Source of the DNA: Trueperaceae bacterium
GTDB taxonomy: Bacteria; Deinococcota; Deinococci; Deinococcales; Trueperaceae
Direction of reading: 5' to 3'
Length of the DNA: 7,113 nucleotides
Assembly (NCBI GenBank): GCA_024636105.1
Contig: JAGXHO010000146.1
Span: 1 to 7,113 of the forward strand
How positions within the stretch are numbered: the first letter of the stretch is position 1; each line of letters begins with the position of its first letter. The notes under the pieces were generated by a model. That model made no database searches. It had not been told where the DNA came from and saw only the letters and a program-made list of their open reading frames with translations. This document shows, piece by piece, positions 4,828 through 7,113 of this stretch. Made by a program: the position numbers and the translations under genes.

Positions 4828-6345
4828 CTACTCGATGCCGGCGACCGCCTCGTGGAGCCCGAGTGCGTCGAGCGCCCGCACCCGATCGCGCCGCGCCGTC
4901 CACGCGGCCGTCCGCTCCGGCCGCGGCGCGACCGTCGCGGCCACCGCGAGCGGCGCGTGGCCCGCCGCGTCCGGGGTGTCCGCGTAGACGCCCGCCGCGA
5001 CGCCGCCCAACAGCGCCGCTCCGACGGCCGACGCCGCCGAGCTCGCCAGCACGTCGAGTGGGTGCCCGATCGCATCGGCGAGCGCCTGGGCGAAGGCCGG
5101 CTCGCGCAGACCACCGCCCGAGGCCCGGATGGGACCCACCGGGGCCCCCGCCTCGAGCAGCGTCGCCACGGCGTCCGCGATCGAGGCGACCACGCCCTCG
5201 ATGCCCGCGCGCGCCAGGTGGCGCGCGCCGTGCTCCGGCGCCAGACCGAGCCAGGCGCCGCGGGCGTGCCCCTTCATCAGCGGCGTGCGCTCGCCGGTCA
5301 GGTACGGGAGGAACAGGGGGGCGTCGTCGAGCGCGGGGTCATCGAGGGTCGCGTACAGCTCCGACCATTCGAGCCCGAGCACGTCCTTCGCCCAACCGAG
5401 CGCTGCGCCGGCGTTGTTCACGCTCGCCTGCGAGAGCCAGCCCTCGACGTGGGCGAAGGCATGCAGGCGCCCGGCCGGGTCGACGACCGGCGCCGCCCGC
5501 ACCGCCACCGCCTGGGCGCCGGTACCGACCATCAGCTGCATCTGGCCCGGGCGCACCGTGCCGGTGCCCACGGCCGCCGCCTGCTGGTCGCCTGCCCCGA
5601 AGGCGACGGGGATGCCGGCCGGCAGCCCGAGGTGGTGCGCCGCTTCGGTCGTGAGGCCGCCGGCGCAGGCGCCGCTCGTGCCGAGGCGGGGCAACAGCCG
5701 GTACGGGATGCCGAAGACGTCGCACGTGGCCCGCGACCAGCGGCGCCCGGGCACGTCGAACAGGAGCGTCGCGGAGGCGTCGGTCGGCTCGGCGCCCACC
5801 GCCCCCGTCATGCGCAGCCGCAGCCAGTCCTTGGCGCCCAGGAACCAGGTCGCGCCCTGCACGACGTCGGGTTCGTGGTCGCGCATCCAGACGAGCAGCG
5901 GGAGGCTGAGGCCGAGGACCACCGGGTTGCCGAGTTCGACCGCGAGGCCGGCATCCGCGACCCTGCGGCGCACGTCGTCGAGGAGCGTGCCGGCGCGCGT
6001 GTCCATCCACGTGACGGCCGGTCGCAGCGCGACGCCGTCGCCATCCACGAGCACGAACGTGTGCATCTGCCCGCTCAGGCCGATGCCGACGACTTGGGCG
6101 TCGGCCGGGAGCGATGCAGCGACCGTACGGCTTGCTGAACCGGCTGCGGCCCACCACGAAGCCGGGTCTTGCTCGGCCCAGCCGGGGTGGGGCGTGGCCG
6201 TGGGGTACGCGGCGGTGGCTTCGGCGAGCACGGTTCCATCGCTTCCGAGCGCAAGTGCTTTAAGGCTCGACGTACCGAGGTCGAGGCCGATCAGGGCGGT
6301 CGCCTCACGCAAAACCGGCCCGCCGCTCTCGTTCGGGGTGTCCAT
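4828..6345 (-). CDS. xylB: Xylulokinase (FGGY family carbohydrate kinase)
   Basis: This encodes 505 residues and phosphorylates D-xylulose with ATP to xylulose 5-phosphate, feeding the pentose phosphate pathway. Motifs are IGLDLGTSSLKAL (19-31, phosphate-1 loop), GLSGQMH (89-95) with the Met-His pair typical of xylulokinases, WMDTR (113-117), FGAGDQQ (249-255) with the likely catalytic Asp253, VGTGAQ (273-278), the YLTGERTP signature (348-355) and ASGGG (408-412) of the adenosine site. Length fits the family (about 480-510). I chose the ATG at 6345-6343. No Shine-Dalgarno is present, but TATGCT ends 7 nt before it, as in leaderless genes. An in-frame ATG at 6357 would overlap that box. Other FGGY kinases (ribulokinase, glycerol kinase) lack the SGQMH pattern. 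No xylose isomerase or transporter is in view. A LacI-type palindrome lies upstream. Confidence 0.93.
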   Translation of the reverse strand: MDTPNESGGPVLREATALIGLDLGTSSLKALALGSDGTVLAEATAAYPTATPHPGWAEQDPASWWAAAGSASRTVAASLPADAQVVGIGLSGQMHTFVLVDGDGVALRPAVTWMDTRAGTLLDDVRRRVADAGLAVELGNPVVLGLSLPLLVWMRDHEPDVVQGATWFLGAKDWLRLRMTGAVGAEPTDASATLLFDVPGRRWSRATCDVFGIPYRLLPRLGTSGACAGGLTTEAAHHLGLPAGIPVAFGAGDQQAAAVGTGTVRPGQMQLMVGTGAQAVAVRAAPVVDPAGRLHAFAHVEGWLSQASVNNAGAALGWAKDVLGLEWSELYATLDDPALDDAPLFLPYLTGERTPLMKGHARGAWLGLAPEHGARHLARAGIEGVVASIADAVATLLEAGAPVGPIRASGGGLREPAFAQALADAIGHPLDVLASSAASAVGAALLGGVAAGVYADTPDAAGHAPLAVAATVAPRPERTAAWTARRDRVRALDALGLHEAVAGIE

Positions 6346-6352
6346 GAGGACG

Positions 6353-6358
6353 AGCATA
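6353..6358 (-). promoter_or_regulatory. -10 box of a leaderless xylB transcript
   Basis: TATGCT (minus strand, 6358-6353) ends exactly 7 nt before the ATG at 6345. Transcription would then start at or within a base of the initiator codon. The absence of any purine-rich ribosome binding site supports a leaderless message. No -35 hexamer is recognisable; that position is taken by the palindrome at 6369-6380. Confidence 0.55.
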
Positions 6359-6368
6359 CCGGTGCGAT

Positions 6369-6380
6369 GGCAACGTTTCC
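6369..6380. promoter_or_regulatory. LacI-family-type operator upstream of xylB
   Basis: GGCAACGTTTCC is a near-perfect palindrome (only one symmetric pair of positions mismatched) centred on AACGTT with the central CG typical of LacI/GalR-family sites. It lies 10 bp upstream of the xylB -10 box, overlapping the -35 position. A bound repressor would block RNA polymerase. The identity of the regulator is unknown and no regulator gene is in the window. Confidence 0.5.
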
Positions 6381-6453
6381 TTCGTCGAACCGTCGACACG
6401 CTCCTTGCCACGACCGCTGGACGAACCACAGGATCATCGGACCCCTAACCAAC

Positions 6454-6490
6454 CCGTCGGGGACGCGGCATCCACGCCGCGCCCCGACGG
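6454..6490. repeat. 15-bp inverted repeat between divergent promoters
   Basis: CCGTCGGGG (6454-6462) pairs with CCCCGACGG (6482-6490). Inside it CGCGGC (6464-6469) pairs with GCCGCG (6476-6481), giving 15 bp with a single bulged A at 6463 and a 6-nt loop. It stands between two outward-facing promoters rather than after a gene. It ends 9 bp before the -10 box of the right-hand gene. It may insulate the two units from read-through or serve as a protein-binding site. Confidence 0.65.
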
Positions 6491-6496
6491 CTCCGG

Positions 6497-6505
6497 TGCT
6501 ACGCT
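6497..6505 (+). promoter_or_regulatory. Extended -10 of a leaderless transcript
   Basis: TGCTACGCT is an extended -10 element (TGn plus TACGCT). Six nucleotides separate it from the GTG at 6512, so the predicted transcription start coincides with the initiator codon. No Shine-Dalgarno is present. This mirrors the xylB promoter on the other strand. Confidence 0.55.
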
Positions 6506-6511
6506 CCGCGC

Positions 6512-7113
6512 GTGATCCGCTACACCGCCTGGACCGTGTCCGGACTCGGTCTGCTCGTGCTGTCGGTGACCGTCGCGCTGGCCGGTTTGACGCGGCTCGT
6601 CGCGAACGGCACCTGCGCGAACCACCCCGCCTTCGTCTCCACCCGACCCTGCCCGCCCGGCACCGAGGCGCTGATCCTGGTCGTGGGCGCCGCCTTCTTC
6701 ACCGGGTTCGCCGGGTGGGCGGCGTACGGGCTGCGCGCGCCCGGAGGCGGGCCGTCCCCCTGGCGCGACGGCCCGGACTACGGCGGGTTCTGGTGGCCGG
6801 CGCTCTTCCTCGGCGGCGCGACGCTCTTCTTCCGCGCCATGCGCGACTTCCAGGCCGCGGGCGCGACCGGCGACGCGTGGGGGATGGGGGTCGTCGGCGT
6901 GGTCTTCGTCGCCATGGGCGGCGTACCGCTTTTGGTGGTCGCGCGGCGGCTTCCCGCGCTGGTGTTCGGCGGACCGAAGCCACCTTCGTGGCTGGCGTCG
7001 GCGACCGGCGCCGCGCTCGGTGCGATCGGCGTGGCGCGCGCCGCTGCGCGGGCCGCCGCCGTCCCCGATCCCGCACCGGCGGGCGCTCCGGCGGCGGCCG
7101 CCACGGGCGGCGA
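6512..7113 (+). CDS. Multi-pass membrane protein with two-cysteine loop (3'-truncated by window edge)
   Basis: A GTG-start frame stays open for 200 codons to the window end. Predicted membrane segments are about 5-30, 52-73, 92-109 and 123-144. They are followed by a Pro/Ala-rich region from about 150 and a small hydrophobic stretch near 161-174. The loop after the first helix holds NGTCANHPAFVSTRPCPPGT (32-51), with Cys35 and Cys47 presumably disulfide-linked outside the membrane. I recall this G-[ST]-C-A...RPCP-x-GT loop from uncharacterised integral membrane proteins, mainly of Actinobacteriota. No function is known to me. Third-position GC is high throughout and the hydrophobic periodicity is consistent, so the frame is real. 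It is divergent from xylB, with an extended -10 placed for a leaderless message. Confidence 0.8.
   Translation, partial: MIRYTAWTVSGLGLLVLSVTVALAGLTRLVANGTCANHPAFVSTRPCPPGTEALILVVGAAFFTGFAGWAAYGLRAPGGGPSPWRDGPDYGGFWWPALFLGGATLFFRAMRDFQAAGATGDAWGMGVVGVVFVAMGGVPLLVVARRLPALVFGGPKPPSWLASATGAALGAIGVARAAARAAAVPDPAPAGAPAAAATGG

Noticed and set aside
4852..6448. Long plus-strand open frames opposite xylB
   Set aside because: Antisense shadows of a gene with all FGGY kinase motifs; their translations show no family signal.
6434..7104. Minus-strand open frames opposite the right-edge gene
   Set aside because: Arg/Ala/Pro-rich shadows with no start signals; the plus-strand frame has membrane helices and a recognisable motif.

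Overview
The window is about 70% GC and reads as a chromosomal stretch of a high-GC bacterium. The arginine decarboxylase resembles, from memory, the Deinococcota (Deinococcus/Truepera-type) enzymes. Two genes look leaderless, with a TAnnnT -10 box 6-7 nt before the start codon, a habit common in Deinococcota and Actinobacteriota. I favour Deinococcota with moderate confidence. The right-edge membrane protein resembles a family I associate with Actinobacteriota, so that phylum stays open. No alignment or database search was run.

Layout: (1) 1-589, minus strand: N-terminal 196 residues of a deoxyhypusine-synthase-like protein, cut by the window edge, with a TTGACA promoter candidate near 771-799. 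(2) 590-1078: noncoding, holding that promoter, a second promoter (plus strand, -10 at 938-943), a 24-bp inverted repeat at its start site, and a 16-codon leader ORF. (3) 1079-2578, plus strand: a tightly packed three-gene operon. Two small four-helix membrane proteins are gapless tandem paralogues over their first ~105 residues; the third gene is an exported DOMON-type (heme/sugar-binding fold) protein. (4) 2599-2642: a perfect 20-bp hairpin with a UUCG loop between convergent genes. (5) 2668-4593, minus: speA, arginine decarboxylase, with a TTG start and a 5' leader that can fold over its ribosome binding site. (6) 4828-6345, minus: xylB-type xylulokinase, apparently leaderless, with a LacI-type palindrome just upstream. 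(7) 6346-6511: divergent promoter region with a 15-bp hairpin. (8) 6512 to the right edge, plus: a leaderless GTG-start membrane protein with a conserved two-cysteine loop.

Functionally, speA and the deoxyhypusine-synthase-like gene both belong to polyamine metabolism and flank the three-gene cassette on the opposite strand. The cassette is the most interesting part. It encodes two related membrane proteins whose shared histidines are predicted to sit on the periplasmic face, plus a periplasmic DOMON protein with plausible Met/His heme ligands. It looks like a small uncharacterised redox or ligand-sensing membrane module. The xylulokinase points to pentose use under its own control and appears unrelated to the cassette.
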